NCBI GenBank assembly: GCA_017479705.1
Contig: JAFVCA010000008.1
Coordinates: forward strand, 1-64,000
DNA: 64,000 bases
Reading direction: 5' to 3'
Origin: Bacteroidales bacterium
Lineage (GTDB): Bacteria; Bacteroidota; Bacteroidia; Bacteroidales; P3
Part shown: in pieces, positions 17,636 through 30,343 of the stretch
Layout of the letters: every line of letters starts with the position of its first letter
How positions within the stretch are numbered: the stretch's first letter is position 1
Notes under the pieces: generated by a model
Database searches by the model: none
Told to the model about the DNA's origin: nothing
What the model saw: the letters and a program-made list of their open reading frames with translations, nothing else
Position numbers and translations under genes: made by a program

Positions 17636-19460
17636 CACACCAGTGGCTGAACGAACCGGCTTGGGGCTCACCTTGGGGGATGGCCACGGTGAGGGTGTGG
17701 CGGCCGCGCGACAGCTTGGGAAAGGTGAAGTAGACGGGCTGTGTGGCGGTGCCGGGGCACCAGCCGGAGCGCGAGAAATCGCTGCTGGACATGCCGTTCC
17801 AGAAGTTGCCACTGACGGGATTCCATTCGCGGTAGCGGCCGCAATCACTGCGCCAAGGGGTGTAGGTGAAGAGGGGTTGGCCGTCGATGAGGATGGTGTG
17901 CGTCTTGGGATTGAACTCGTCGCCCCCGTCCCAGCCGCCGTGGCCGGTGGCAATGTAGCGGAGGCGGTAACGAACGGTGGTGTCGTAGATTCCAAAGTAG
18001 ACTTTGAGGCTGTCGGTACCGAAGAGTTTGCCGTAGTTCTGCCCAGCCATCTCCAATACGTTGCAGGTGTTGAAGAGTGAGCGAGGGCGGTTGTATGAGG
18101 GGTCTGGCAGGGTGGGGTCGGTGTCGCCGGGGTAGGACTTGATGTCGAGGGTGACGGTGTGGCCGCCCTTGTCATAGTTGCCAATCCAGATGCCAATCCA
18201 CACTTCGCCCTGTAGCAGGGAGGCGAGGTCGGTTACCTCCTGTTTGTAATAGGTCTCATCCTGCCAGTCGAGGCCGTCAATCTGCACGCGGTCGTTGAAC
18301 TGGCCCACACCGAAGGGGGTGAAGAAGCGCATCAGTTCCACGGGGGGCTCGTAGACGAAGGAGGAGATGCGGTATTGATGCAGGTGGCTGATGCCGGGGA
18401 GGATGCCCTGGTAGCGTTCGCCATCACGGCCAATAAAACAAGGAAGGCTGTCGGGATGGTTGTTGATGCCATCGAAAAAATTGGGCAGGAGGTTGTTTTG
18501 TGCTCCGGGAATGACGAAGACGGAGCCTGTGCGGTCGTAGGCGTCGCCATTGCTGCGCTGGTGCAGTTCGAGGAAAGTCTGGTAGTGTGCGGGCAGTTTG
18601 GGCAGCCGGATGCGTTTGAGAGCCAGGGTGCCGCCCGCATAGTGGAGCACGCTGTCGAAAGGTGTGTTTTGCCTGTAGTCGCCTTCAATATGGTCGTTTT
18701 TTCCGCACCAGCAGAGCTGCACGCTGTCGAACACGCGGGTGGCGATGACCATCCGTTGGCGTTTGAGGTTGGAAAGCTCTCGGCCCGAGACGAGCGGGAT
18801 GCGGTCGTCCAAGCAGAATTTGCTGCTGTGGGTCTTCTCGGTGCGTACCAACTGCATGCGGCACTGGCCGTTGCGCCAAAAGCTGACCAAAAGGCCGGGG
18901 AATCGACCATAGTAGGGAACGGGCGAGAGGCTGCGGGACTGCTTGCTCCGGGTGTTGGAGCCTCCGTGCCAGATGGTTTTAAAGGGCTGCACATAGAACT
19001 CCAGCTTGTTGCTGTTGATGGAGCAGGAGTAGCGGGTGAGACCGCCCACGTAGTCGGTGTCGAACTGGATGTCCTTACGGCTGTAGGGAGCCACGGTGCG
19101 GTAGTATTCCCAGTTGCCATCGTCGAAGAGGGCTGTAAGGTAGGTGATGGTGTCGGTATTTTCGTCGACGAAGAGGTCTTCGGTGGAATAGCCTTTGATG
19201 TAGGAGCCTTTTGCATTGGCCACATGGTTGTGGTATTCGCCGGGCAGACGGTCGCCGGACATGACAAGGTATTGCCAACTGCCGTGGATTTCAATCTGGG
19301 TGTACTGGGTGTCGATGTGCTCGCCGTACTCGTATGTGGCGTAGACGAAATGGTTGGCGTTTTTTGCCACTTTGACGGGTTGGGTCTGGGCGGTGAGGGT
19401 GGCATAGGCTGCTACGAGGAGCAGGAGGGCTATAGGTCTCTTTTTCATGGTGGTATTCAT
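17610..19460 (-). CDS. PNGase F-like peptide N-glycanase
   Basis: A 616-aa exported protein (signal ends TAQ near residue 25). The C-terminal ~180 residues match the PNGase F core: TGHGGWDGGDEFNP, PWRSDCGRYREWNP, SGNFWNG and SDFSRSGWCPGT are hallmark blocks. The extra N-terminal ~250 residues fit the bowl domain of the longer type II PNGase F proteins. The enzyme cleaves N-glycans from asparagine, so it would free glycans from host or dietary glycoproteins. The ATG directly follows the stop of the CNNM gene, so the two are an operon. No SusC/D pair is adjacent. Confidence 0.9.
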   Translation of the reverse strand: MNTTMKKRPIALLLLVAAYATLTAQTQPVKVAKNANHFVYATYEYGEHIDTQYTQIEIHGSWQYLVMSGDRLPGEYHNHVANAKGSYIKGYSTEDLFVDENTDTITYLTALFDDGNWEYYRTVAPYSRKDIQFDTDYVGGLTRYSCSINSNKLEFYVQPFKTIWHGGSNTRSKQSRSLSPVPYYGRFPGLLVSFWRNGQCRMQLVRTEKTHSSKFCLDDRIPLVSGRELSNLKRQRMVIATRVFDSVQLCWCGKNDHIEGDYRQNTPFDSVLHYAGGTLALKRIRLPKLPAHYQTFLELHQRSNGDAYDRTGSVFVIPGAQNNLLPNFFDGINNHPDSLPCFIGRDGERYQGILPGISHLHQYRISSFVYEPPVELMRFFTPFGVGQFNDRVQIDGLDWQDETYYKQEVTDLASLLQGEVWIGIWIGNYDKGGHTVTLDIKSYPGDTDPTLPDPSYNRPRSLFNTCNVLEMAGQNYGKLFGTDSLKVYFGIYDTTVRYRLRYIATGHGGWDGGDEFNPKTHTILIDGQPLFTYTPWRSDCGRYREWNPVSGNFWNGMSSSDFSRSGWCPGTATQPVYFTFPKLSRGRHTLTVAIPQGEPQAGSFSHWCVSALLLED

Positions 19461-20546
19461 TTAATCGGTTGATGTGGTGTCGTCGGCCTGTTCGTCGGGG
19501 AGGTCTATGACTTTGAAACGTGACTGGCGCTGATGCCAGCGGTCGAGGGCCAGCTGGCGCAGGTCGGCCACGTCGTCGCGCTCGTCCATGATTTCTAATC
19601 CCACGATAGTCTCAATGATGTCTTCGAGGGTGATGATGCCTTGGAAGCTGCCGTATTCATCAATGACGCAGGCGATGTGGCGTTTGTTGCGGAGCATGGA
19701 GTCCCAGATTTCGGACACGGGCATCTCCTCCCGGTACATGACAATGTCACGCTTTATCTCGCCGAGAGTCATGTTGAACTTGTCTTCGGTGAGGAGCTCC
19801 AAGGCCTCACTGCGCAGCACGTAGCCGGTGATGTACTCGTCGCTGTCGCTGTAGACGGGTATGCGGGAGAAATGGCTGTAGGTTTTGTCGCGATAGAAAT
19901 CCTTGAGAGTCATCTGCTCCGGGGCGATGGCGGCGACGGTGGTGGGGGTCATGACGTCCTCGGCTTTCACGTCGTCGAGCTTGATGACGTTCTGTATGAT
20001 TTTGTTCTCGTCCTCGTCAATGACTTCTTCGTCCTCGGCCATATCGGCCATGGCGGCCACCTCTTCGCGGCTTACGGCGGCCTCCTCCTCATCGTCAGTG
20101 GCAATGGTCTTGGAGAGTTTCTCCACAATCCACACGATGGGGAACAGCAGGATGATGATGAGGCGCAGTGTACGGGTGGTGAAACCCATCAACTTTTTCC
20201 AATAGCGGGTGCCTATGGTCTTGGGGATAATCTCGGAGAAGACGAGTATGAGGATTGTGGTAATGGCGGAGACAAGGCCGAACCACTGGCTGCCGAACAC
20301 CTCGGTGGCTTGCGCTCCAACCCCGGCGGCACCGATGGTGTTGGCAATGGTGTTGAGCGACAGGATGGCGGCAATGGGGCGCGCGTTGTCGGTCTTGTAT
20401 CGCTTGAAGCGAGTGGCGGGCTTGTAGCCTTCATCTTCCCGCATGTTGACGTAGGACAGCGGGGTGGACATGAGCGTGGCTTCCAGTATCGAACAGATGA
20501 ACGATATGGTCATCGCGCCCAAAAGAAATATCAGCAGGAGAGTCAT
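19461..20546 (-). CDS. CNNM/CBS-domain membrane protein (HlyC/CorC-like)
   Basis: A 361-aa DUF21 (CNNM) protein: four hydrophobic segments in residues ~1-150 with the conserved SEIIPKTIG motif, an acidic linker (~155-190), then a CBS pair (SRIPVYSD...; ACVIDEYGSFQGIITLEDIIE). The family is linked to magnesium/cobalt efflux or homeostasis. The usual C-terminal CorC_HlyC domain is short or absent, since the protein ends about 45 residues after the second CBS. The start is ATG 20546. The PNGase gene follows with no spacer. Confidence 0.9.
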   Translation of the reverse strand: MTLLLIFLLGAMTISFICSILEATLMSTPLSYVNMREDEGYKPATRFKRYKTDNARPIAAILSLNTIANTIGAAGVGAQATEVFGSQWFGLVSAITTILILVFSEIIPKTIGTRYWKKLMGFTTRTLRLIIILLFPIVWIVEKLSKTIATDDEEEAAVSREEVAAMADMAEDEEVIDEDENKIIQNVIKLDDVKAEDVMTPTTVAAIAPEQMTLKDFYRDKTYSHFSRIPVYSDSDEYITGYVLRSEALELLTEDKFNMTLGEIKRDIVMYREEMPVSEIWDSMLRNKRHIACVIDEYGSFQGIITLEDIIETIVGLEIMDERDDVADLRQLALDRWHQRQSRFKVIDLPDEQADDTTSTD

Positions 20547-20714
20547 TTTGAATTTAAAATTGAAAATTGAAATTTGAAAACTTTACGAATTGAAAACCTT
20601 GAAAATTAAAAATTAATAATTAAATTATACCTGCGGAGGTTCTCCGCTAATACCTGCGGAGGTTCTCCGCTCAATTTTCACTTTTACATTTCAATTGAAT
20701 TAACACATTTATTT
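20547..20714. repeat. Tandem short hairpin repeats in AT-rich spacer
   Basis: Two tandem copies of TACCTGCGGAGgttCTCCGC (about 20628-20650 and 20651-20673) sit within AATTGAAA/TTAATAATT tracts between the GH2 and CNNM genes. Confidence 0.75.
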
Positions 20715-24734
<4,020 letters not shown>

Positions 24735-24819
24735 TTAATCCAATTGAAAGGTGAAAATAGAGCGGGGAACCTCCGCAGGTATTATTTTTAATTATTTTTC
24801 CTGTTTCACTTTTTTTTTG

Positions 24820-24827
24820 TACCTTTG
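24820..24827 (+). promoter_or_regulatory. -7 element (TACCTTTG) for the gene at 24907
   Basis: TACCTTTG follows a run of T and lies 80 bp before the ATG at 24907. The gap from 24675 also contains a short GC-rich hairpin repeat (about 24757-24780). Confidence 0.65.
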
Positions 24828-24906
24828 CCGCTGCAAAAGCACCCGGCAGGAAGCAGCACGCCTCCGCCTAATCTATACTGCACCAGTTATTAACAAACAG
24901 AACTTA

Positions 24907-25350
24907 ATGGCCACACTGACCCTTGTACATAAACGACGATTCTATGAGGCGCGACTTCCGCATCTCGTCTTTATCGACGACCTCTATGCCGGCACCATGC
25001 GGGACGACACCTATCAGCTGCAACTACCCGCCGGACGCTACAAAGTGCGCATACAATTCGGCGGACGCATACCCTTGGGGCGCAGTCGGCACAGCATAGA
25101 CCTCTCCGTCAGTTCCACCATCCCTGATGCGGAAATCCGCCAGGCGTCAACACTCACCTTCCACGACCGCGAACGCCTCTGGAACCTCCTGTTCGACGTG
25201 GACCTCGTCCTCTGGCTCGTCTCCCTCTTCATCCCTCTCCCACGGCTCTACAAACTCCTCTCCGACCTCTTCTTCGTCGTCTGGCTTGTGCGGCTCCTCA
25301 TCATCCGCAAGCAATATTACAAAGTGAAATTTGAATGTGTTAATGCTTGA
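24907..25350 (+). CDS. Small membrane protein, unknown function
   Basis: A 147-aa protein from ATG 24907. Residues 1-80 look like a small beta domain (LPAGRYKVRIQFGGRIPLG, resembling the edge of a carbohydrate/PEGA-type sheet). Residues ~95-140 hold one or two hydrophobic helices. No family is recognised. The last residues (KFECVNA) are encoded by a GAATGTGTTAATGC microrepeat, so the 3' end has been shaped by repeat sequence. Followed by AT-rich spacer and a GCGGCGgtgCGCCGC hairpin (about 25390). Confidence 0.65.
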   Translation: MATLTLVHKRRFYEARLPHLVFIDDLYAGTMRDDTYQLQLPAGRYKVRIQFGGRIPLGRSRHSIDLSVSSTIPDAEIRQASTLTFHDRERLWNLLFDVDLVLWLVSLFIPLPRLYKLLSDLFFVVWLVRLLIIRKQYYKVKFECVNA

Positions 25351-25461
25351 ATGTGTGAATCGTTTTAATTATTAATTTTTAATTTACCCGCGGCGGTGCG
25401 CCGCTTTCAGTTTTCAATTCGTAAAGTTTTTAATTTTCAATTAATTCTAAACTCTTTAGTC

Positions 25462-26433
25462 ATGAAAGGATTGGTGATGCGAACCACTGGCAGCTGGTAC
25501 AAAGTGCTGCCCGAAGGCGGAGCAGACAACGCCACCGTGGACTGCCGCTTGCGGGGCAACTACCGTCTGCGCGGCAACAAACAGACCAACCCCGTGGCCG
25601 TGGGCGACTGGGTGGACTACACCCTCTACGACGACGGCACAGGCGTCATAGCCCAAGTGGACGACCGACGCAACTACATCGTCCGCCGGGCCACCAAGCT
25701 CAGCAAGCAGACCCACGTCATTGCCGCCAACGTGGACCGCCTCTGCATCGTCGCCGCCTTGGCCTTCCCGCGCACCTCCACCGGCTTCATAGACCGCCTC
25801 CTCGTCACCGCCGAAGCCTACCACATCCCCGTCGCCATCATCATCAACAAAATCGACCTCCACGACCCTGCCGACGAAACCCTCTTTGCCCGGTTCAAGG
25901 CCATATACCAGGATGCCGGCTACCCCGTCCACGGCGTCAGTGCCCTGCGGGGCGACGGCCTCGAAGCCCTCCGCTCCTCCATGCGCGGGCAGACCACCCT
26001 CTTCTGCGGCCATTCGGGCGTGGGCAAGTCAGCCCTCCTCAACGCCCTCGTCCCCGGTCTGCAACTGCGGGTGGGCGAAGTCAGCGACTGGAGCCTCAAA
26101 GGCAAACACACCACCACCTTCGCCGAGATGATCGTCGTCGATTCCGCGGGCGGCATCAGCCAACACCCCGCCGCGGGCGCAGCCCCCACGCTGCTCATTG
26201 ACACCCCTGGCATCAAAGAGTTCGGCATGGTCGACTTCAAGCCCGAAGAACTGTCGCACTTCTTCCCCGAAATGCGTACCCTGCTGCCGCAATGCCATTT
26301 TGCCAACTGCACCCACCGTCACGAGCCGCGCTGCGCCGTGAAAGAAGCCGTGGAATCCGGAACCATCAGCACAGAACGCTACACCAACTACCTCAACATC
26401 ATCGACCAGATAGAGGAAAGCGAGACGAATTGA
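25462..26433 (+). CDS. rsgA: Ribosome small-subunit-dependent GTPase RsgA
   Basis: A 323-aa circularly permuted GTPase that helps 30S maturation. The OB-fold comes first (residues ~1-75, VGDWVDY), then G4 (NKID), G1 (GHSGVGKS), switch/G3 (DTPG) in permuted order, and a C-terminal zinc finger (CHFANCTHRHEPRC, Cys-x4-Cys-x-His-x5-Cys). The ATG at 25462 fits the family N-terminus. Confidence 0.96.
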   Translation: MKGLVMRTTGSWYKVLPEGGADNATVDCRLRGNYRLRGNKQTNPVAVGDWVDYTLYDDGTGVIAQVDDRRNYIVRRATKLSKQTHVIAANVDRLCIVAALAFPRTSTGFIDRLLVTAEAYHIPVAIIINKIDLHDPADETLFARFKAIYQDAGYPVHGVSALRGDGLEALRSSMRGQTTLFCGHSGVGKSALLNALVPGLQLRVGEVSDWSLKGKHTTTFAEMIVVDSAGGISQHPAAGAAPTLLIDTPGIKEFGMVDFKPEELSHFFPEMRTLLPQCHFANCTHRHEPRCAVKEAVESGTISTERYTNYLNIIDQIEESETN

Positions 26434-26516
26434 AAATTGAGCGGAGAACCTCCGCAGGTATTAATTTTTAATTATTAATTTTTAATTTTCAAGGTTTTCA
26501 ATTTTCATCTTTCAAT

Positions 26517-27125
26517 TTACAAGGCATTCTCAACCGCCTTCTCCACCGTCGACATTGCATTGCCCGGCTCGAAACGCCTCTTCACCTCACCGTTGCGGTC
26601 CACAAGGAACTTGGTGAAATTCCACTGAATATCGCCCGGCTTCTTGCTCTTCAACCACACATAGAGCGGCGACGCCTGAAGCCCGTTCACGTTCACCTTC
26701 GCAAACTGCGGGAACGTGATGCCGTAGCGGCTCGTGCAGTAATTGTGGATGTCGTCATAGCTGCCCGGAGCCTGCGACCCGAACTGGTTGCAGGGAAAGT
26801 CAAGAATCACGAATCCGCTATCCTGATACTTCTCGTATATGCGCTCCAAATCAGTGTACTGAGGGGTATAGCCACACTGCGTGGCCGTGTTCACCACCAG
26901 CAGCACCTTGCCGCGGTACTGCGCGAGGGAGACGCTGTCGCCGTTGCCGTCAAGAACCTTGAACTGGTAAATATTGTCCGCTGGCTCCTCCGGCACCGTC
27001 GTGTCAGTCACCACCGTGTCAACCACAGGCTGCTCCTGTGTCCGGGGTTTCTCCTTTTTGCAAGCCGCGACACAAAACATCCCCGCCACAGCGAGAACAA
27101 AACCAAGATAAAAGACCTTCTTCAT
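26517..27125 (-). CDS. Glutathione-peroxidase-like lipoprotein
   Basis: A 202-aa protein with a lipoprotein signal (FCVAAC, Cys about residue 20) and a Thr/Pro-rich linker. The peroxidase domain follows: NTATQCGYTPQY with the peroxidatic Cys, DFPCNQFGSQAPG with the Gln/Cys block, and WNFTKFLVDRNG. Such enzymes in bacteria are usually thioredoxin-dependent thiol peroxidases, here tethered in the periplasm or outer membrane. The minus-strand -7 element is at 27186-27193. Confidence 0.9.
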   Translation of the reverse strand: MKKVFYLGFVLAVAGMFCVAACKKEKPRTQEQPVVDTVVTDTTVPEEPADNIYQFKVLDGNGDSVSLAQYRGKVLLVVNTATQCGYTPQYTDLERIYEKYQDSGFVILDFPCNQFGSQAPGSYDDIHNYCTSRYGITFPQFAKVNVNGLQASPLYVWLKSKKPGDIQWNFTKFLVDRNGEVKRRFEPGNAMSTVEKAVENAL

Positions 27126-27185
27126 AATAATTAATGTATTGTTTAAATGTGTGTTATAAATAATGATGTCGTTGCATAATATTGG

Positions 27186-27193
27186 CAAAGATA
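27186..27193 (-). promoter_or_regulatory. -7 element for the peroxidase gene
   Basis: CAAAGATA (TATCTTTG on the minus strand) lies 61 bp upstream of the ATG at 27125. Confidence 0.7.
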
Positions 27194-27430
27194 CAACTTT
27201 TTTTCGATTAAGCATTTTGTTGCCCACGTGCCGTGTAATGGACCCCCTCTTCATGCATAGTATACACATGTCTTGTAAAGATAGAAAACTCGTCATTTGT
27301 GATAAGAAAAGGCAAGAGATACTTTAGTTTGGGCAAGGAATTCCGTACCGCAATATGTTGTTTTATAACTGACAATAAAAAAAAACTTTATTCTTTTGAA
27401 ATAAAAACCTTTTTTTTCAAGAAAAAAGCG

Positions 27431-27438
27431 TATTTTTG
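27431..27438 (+). promoter_or_regulatory. -7 element (TATTTTTG) before the long-hairpin leader
   Basis: TATTTTTGCA starts a perfect 14-bp palindrome TTTGCAATTGCAAA (27435-27448). It is the only good promoter match before the ORF at 27746, implying a leader of about 300 nt. Confidence 0.6.
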
Positions 27439-27443
27439 CAATT

Positions 27444-27730
27444 GCAAATCAAAAGGAAGATTTGTATTGAGAAAGCGCATTTTCTCTTTGTTTCGTCGAT
27501 GTGAACTTGGACACTTCACAAAGTAATTAAGTCGAAATGAAGGAAAGTGAATAATCGCTTGGTATGATATCAGTAGTATATTCTCTGATATTTCCAAGTG
27601 GAGTTTATTCAAATTCCATATCTACTTAATTACAACAGGGAGTCCAAGCCCTCACATCGAGGATATGAAGATAAAAGGATGACTCCACTTTCTTGTTATT
27701 GTATAATAATAGCCTGAGTCAGCTATTGCA
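27444..27730 (+). ncRNA. Candidate structured RNA/leader 1 with a 163-nt interrupted hairpin
   Basis: After a small hairpin GAGAAA/TTTCTC (27469-27486), 27497-27659 folds into one long interrupted stem: CGATGTGA/TCACATCG, TTGGAC/GTCCAA, GTAATTAAGT/ACTTAATTAC (10 bp, perfect), GGAA/TTCC, GAATAA/TTATTC, CTTGG/CCAAG and ATATCAG/CTGATAT around an 11-nt loop. A smaller AATAGC/GCTATT hairpin (27708-27727) precedes the ORF at 27746. The overall shape recalls 6S RNA, but it could equally be a regulatory 5' leader. It fills most of the 620-bp gap. Confidence 0.6.
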
Positions 27731-27745
27731 CAAATATAATGTAAT

Positions 27746-28453
27746 ATGAAGAAAAACTACCACTTGCAAAAGCTGCTGAGAACAACTTTATTTGTTGTAA
27801 TGGTGTTTCTGTTGTTCCCAAATCAATCCATGTCACAAAATAGCCGTGAGTATATCCGTAGTGCCATCAGGGAAAAAGGGCAATGTAGAAATGTGGCCAT
27901 AACTCGATATGGGGGAGACCTCATGCTCTATGGAAAAAATGGATATGCGTACAAAGGCATACCATACGATTTGGCATCCAAAATTGACCAGCTTCACGAC
28001 GAGAGTAAGTTTATTGATGATATCCAACTGACAGAAGGAGGTAGATGGTTGATTTTGATTGGAAATAACGGTGCGTCATGGAATAACATCCCATATGGTC
28101 TTGAACAGAAACTGCGAGAATACAATAGTCGAGATGAGGTTATTACCTCAATAGCAATGAATGATGATGGAGATTGGGTTGTGGTTGGAACCACAATATT
28201 TGCAACATCCTCTTCTGCAATAACTCAGTGGCTTAAAGAAGGAATGGATTCCTATGGACAATTATGGACCGTACATATGACAGATGATGCTATTGTTGCC
28301 GTATATGAGCGTGGATTTAAATATTATGGGGAAGTCCCATATTCATTGAAAAGTGCATTGAAAGAGGTAACATTCAATGTGTATAGGCTAAAGTTTGCTG
28401 GTACAGCATGGTTTATTGCTGACAAATCTGGTAATTACCGGTATAACATGTAA
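27746..28453 (+). CDS. Exported repeat protein, unknown function
   Basis: A 235-aa protein with a signal peptide (hydrophobic ~14-25, ending SMSQ). The mature part is built of about four units of ~45-50 residues, each with a tryptophan/glycine beta segment (GRWLILIGNNG, GDWVVVGTT, AWFIADKSG) and an IPYxLxxKL helix (IPYDLASKI, IPYGLEQKL, VPYSLKSAL). The family is not recognised. It lies 14 bp upstream of the protease gene in an AT-rich segment and is probably the first gene of a three-gene exported operon. Confidence 0.75.
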   Translation: MKKNYHLQKLLRTTLFVVMVFLLFPNQSMSQNSREYIRSAIREKGQCRNVAITRYGGDLMLYGKNGYAYKGIPYDLASKIDQLHDESKFIDDIQLTEGGRWLILIGNNGASWNNIPYGLEQKLREYNSRDEVITSIAMNDDGDWVVVGTTIFATSSSAITQWLKEGMDSYGQLWTVHMTDDAIVAVYERGFKYYGEVPYSLKSALKEVTFNVYRLKFAGTAWFIADKSGNYRYNM

Positions 28454-28466
28454 AAAACACAGCATA

Positions 28467-29705
28467 ATGCATTTTTCCTCGATACGCCACTTGGCTCTGA
28501 TTATGGTATTTTGTGGGTGTACAAATTATGTATACTCACAAAACACCATAGTGGATAATCCTTACGTAGAGTCACAATATGTCAGCATGTATGGAAAAAC
28601 CTCGGTGAGTAGGATAGCCTTTGACGGTAAATATGTTTATGCGTATATTCATTATCGCCCTATTTCAGATGCTTCGGATATAACTATATCGGTTAGTTCA
28701 AAGATGACTATGACGGCAGACGCGCATTCTCCACAGAGAATCAAAGCACTGGAAGCAGATGTTGGTGGAGAGAGAATCAGAATGGATCTGGATGTGTCGT
28801 ATGAATTGTGGAGTAATGAAGGGATTGATTTTGTGTTGACTTTTCCTTGTCCCTATTCGAAGGTGTCAAAGATTTCGATTTCTGAGAATATTGAAGGAGG
28901 CTTTTATTGGCGCAATATATCATTAAAGAAGAGTCAACAAAAGCGAGCTAAGACAAAGAATGAGACCGCTCAAGAAGGAGGGAATACTATTCCGTGGAAC
29001 CGAGAAAGGTACAACGATAATGAGTCCTCTCCAGATGATATTTTCCGCAATAGAAATCCTCGCCAGAAACGTAACGACTATTTCGTTGTTAATGCTTCGG
29101 GCAGCGGGTTCGCCGTGGGGGGGAATGGTATTATAGCGACATGTTACCATGTGGTGGAAAATGCGAGAAGGATAAGGGTTCGTGGTATTAATGGTGATTT
29201 TGATACACCACTTTATGCAGATGTGATAGCTACAGATCGAGGGAATGACCTTGCAATACTTAAAGTGTCTGACCCCGATTTTTCACAGATACAAGATATC
29301 CCATATAGCATAATTTCAATGGTCGCTGATGTTGGGGAATCTGCAATTGTTCTTGGCTATCCGTTACGGGCCGTAATGGGAGATGAAATTAAACTCACAA
29401 ATGGCCTTGTTAGTGCCCGTTCTGGCTATCTGGGTGATACATCAAAATATCAAATATCTGCCGTAGTACAATCTGGTAATAGTGGTTGTCCGGTTTTTAA
29501 CCGTGACGGCAATGTAATAGGTGTTGTGAATGCACGGTTGATGGTAGAGGGCGCAGCATATGCAATTAAAGGGAAGTATTTGAATGAACTCTTGAAAAGA
29601 ACAGGTGTTTCCCCGGTACAAAATGTGCATAAAGAAAAAGACCGAAGTATTACGGAGATAGTCAAGGATGTTAAGTCTTTTGTATATATTATAGAAGTAG
29701 AATAA
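28467..29705 (+). CDS. Exported trypsin-like serine protease
   Basis: A 412-aa protein with a signal peptide (ending YVYSQ near residue 23). The N-terminal ~190 residues form an unrecognised beta-rich region with a basic, low-complexity linker (KKSQQKRAKTKNETA). The C-terminal ~190 residues are a trypsin/HtrA-like fold with all three catalytic residues: His in ATCYHVVE, Asp in DRGNDLAIL, and Ser in QSGNSGCPVF. No PDZ domain is seen. It sits between two other exported proteins of the island and might process or be inhibited by them; that link is inference. Confidence 0.85.
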   Translation: MHFSSIRHLALIMVFCGCTNYVYSQNTIVDNPYVESQYVSMYGKTSVSRIAFDGKYVYAYIHYRPISDASDITISVSSKMTMTADAHSPQRIKALEADVGGERIRMDLDVSYELWSNEGIDFVLTFPCPYSKVSKISISENIEGGFYWRNISLKKSQQKRAKTKNETAQEGGNTIPWNRERYNDNESSPDDIFRNRNPRQKRNDYFVVNASGSGFAVGGNGIIATCYHVVENARRIRVRGINGDFDTPLYADVIATDRGNDLAILKVSDPDFSQIQDIPYSIISMVADVGESAIVLGYPLRAVMGDEIKLTNGLVSARSGYLGDTSKYQISAVVQSGNSGCPVFNRDGNVIGVVNARLMVEGAAYAIKGKYLNELLKRTGVSPVQNVHKEKDRSITEIVKDVKSFVYIIEVE

Positions 29706-29716
29706 ATTATAGACAC

Positions 29717-30181
29717 ATGAGAATGAAAATAAAAATTTTTATTGTCGCGGTTGTTGTTTTTTGGGTAGAGATTGTTTCTCCAGTCAGTGCTCAAACAGGT
29801 AATGGAACAAGCATGGCACCGATTATCAGAGATGCTGTTGATTACATTAATTACATTGAAGACGATCTCAACCAAGAAATTGTCCGCATTGAATTCGACA
29901 TCTTGCAATCGTCAAAGTCGACAATTAGGACATTGTCTTCGGGGTATAGATATGGTATCGTTGCTTTTGGAGATTACCGTATGGCGGATATTGATGTTAA
30001 GGTGTATCAGAAATTAGGTTCGTCGTGGGTGTTAAAGGAATATGACACCGATACTGATAAATCAGCAATGGTTGTTGTTCAGCCGTCATATACGGGAGAA
30101 TATAAGATAGAAATATCATGTTACAAATTTCATAACGGATATACGGGAGGTCACTATGGTTTGATTATCTTTCATGAATGA
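29717..30181 (+). CDS. Small exported protein, unknown function
   Basis: A 154-aa protein with a signal peptide (ending PVSAQ near residue 27). The mature part is beta-rich (IVRIEFDIL, YRYGIVAFGDYRMADIDVKVY, SYTGEYKIEISCYKF) and resembles pre-peptidase C-terminal (PPC)-type sandwich domains: hydrophobic strands with an acidic DxD loop. It starts 11 bp after the protease stop, so it is the third gene of the operon. Confidence 0.75.
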   Translation: MRMKIKIFIVAVVVFWVEIVSPVSAQTGNGTSMAPIIRDAVDYINYIEDDLNQEIVRIEFDILQSSKSTIRTLSSGYRYGIVAFGDYRMADIDVKVYQKLGSSWVLKEYDTDTDKSAMVVVQPSYTGEYKIEISCYKFHNGYTGGHYGLIIFHE

Positions 30182-30343
30182 GATGGAATCCGCAGCATCT
30201 ATCGTGTAATTGAGTGTGAGCGGAAAGGATTGTCCACTTATGCTAAATTAGGAGCAAGTGGCATCAGACCCGAAGCGGGCATTAAACATAACAACGACAA
30301 CACAAGCACCTAATATACATTCGGTTGCTCTTTTCAATTTCTA

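Noticed and set aside
16760-18196. Minus-strand open frame (478 codons) crossing the end of the leucine-rich-repeat gene and the PNGase gene
   Set aside because: Pro/Thr/Ser/Arg-rich shadow in a second frame of two well-supported genes.
27299-27526. 75-codon open frame at the start of the AT-rich island
   Set aside because: It crosses the promoter element and the start of the long hairpin and has low-complexity Lys/Phe content; the region is better explained as a leader.
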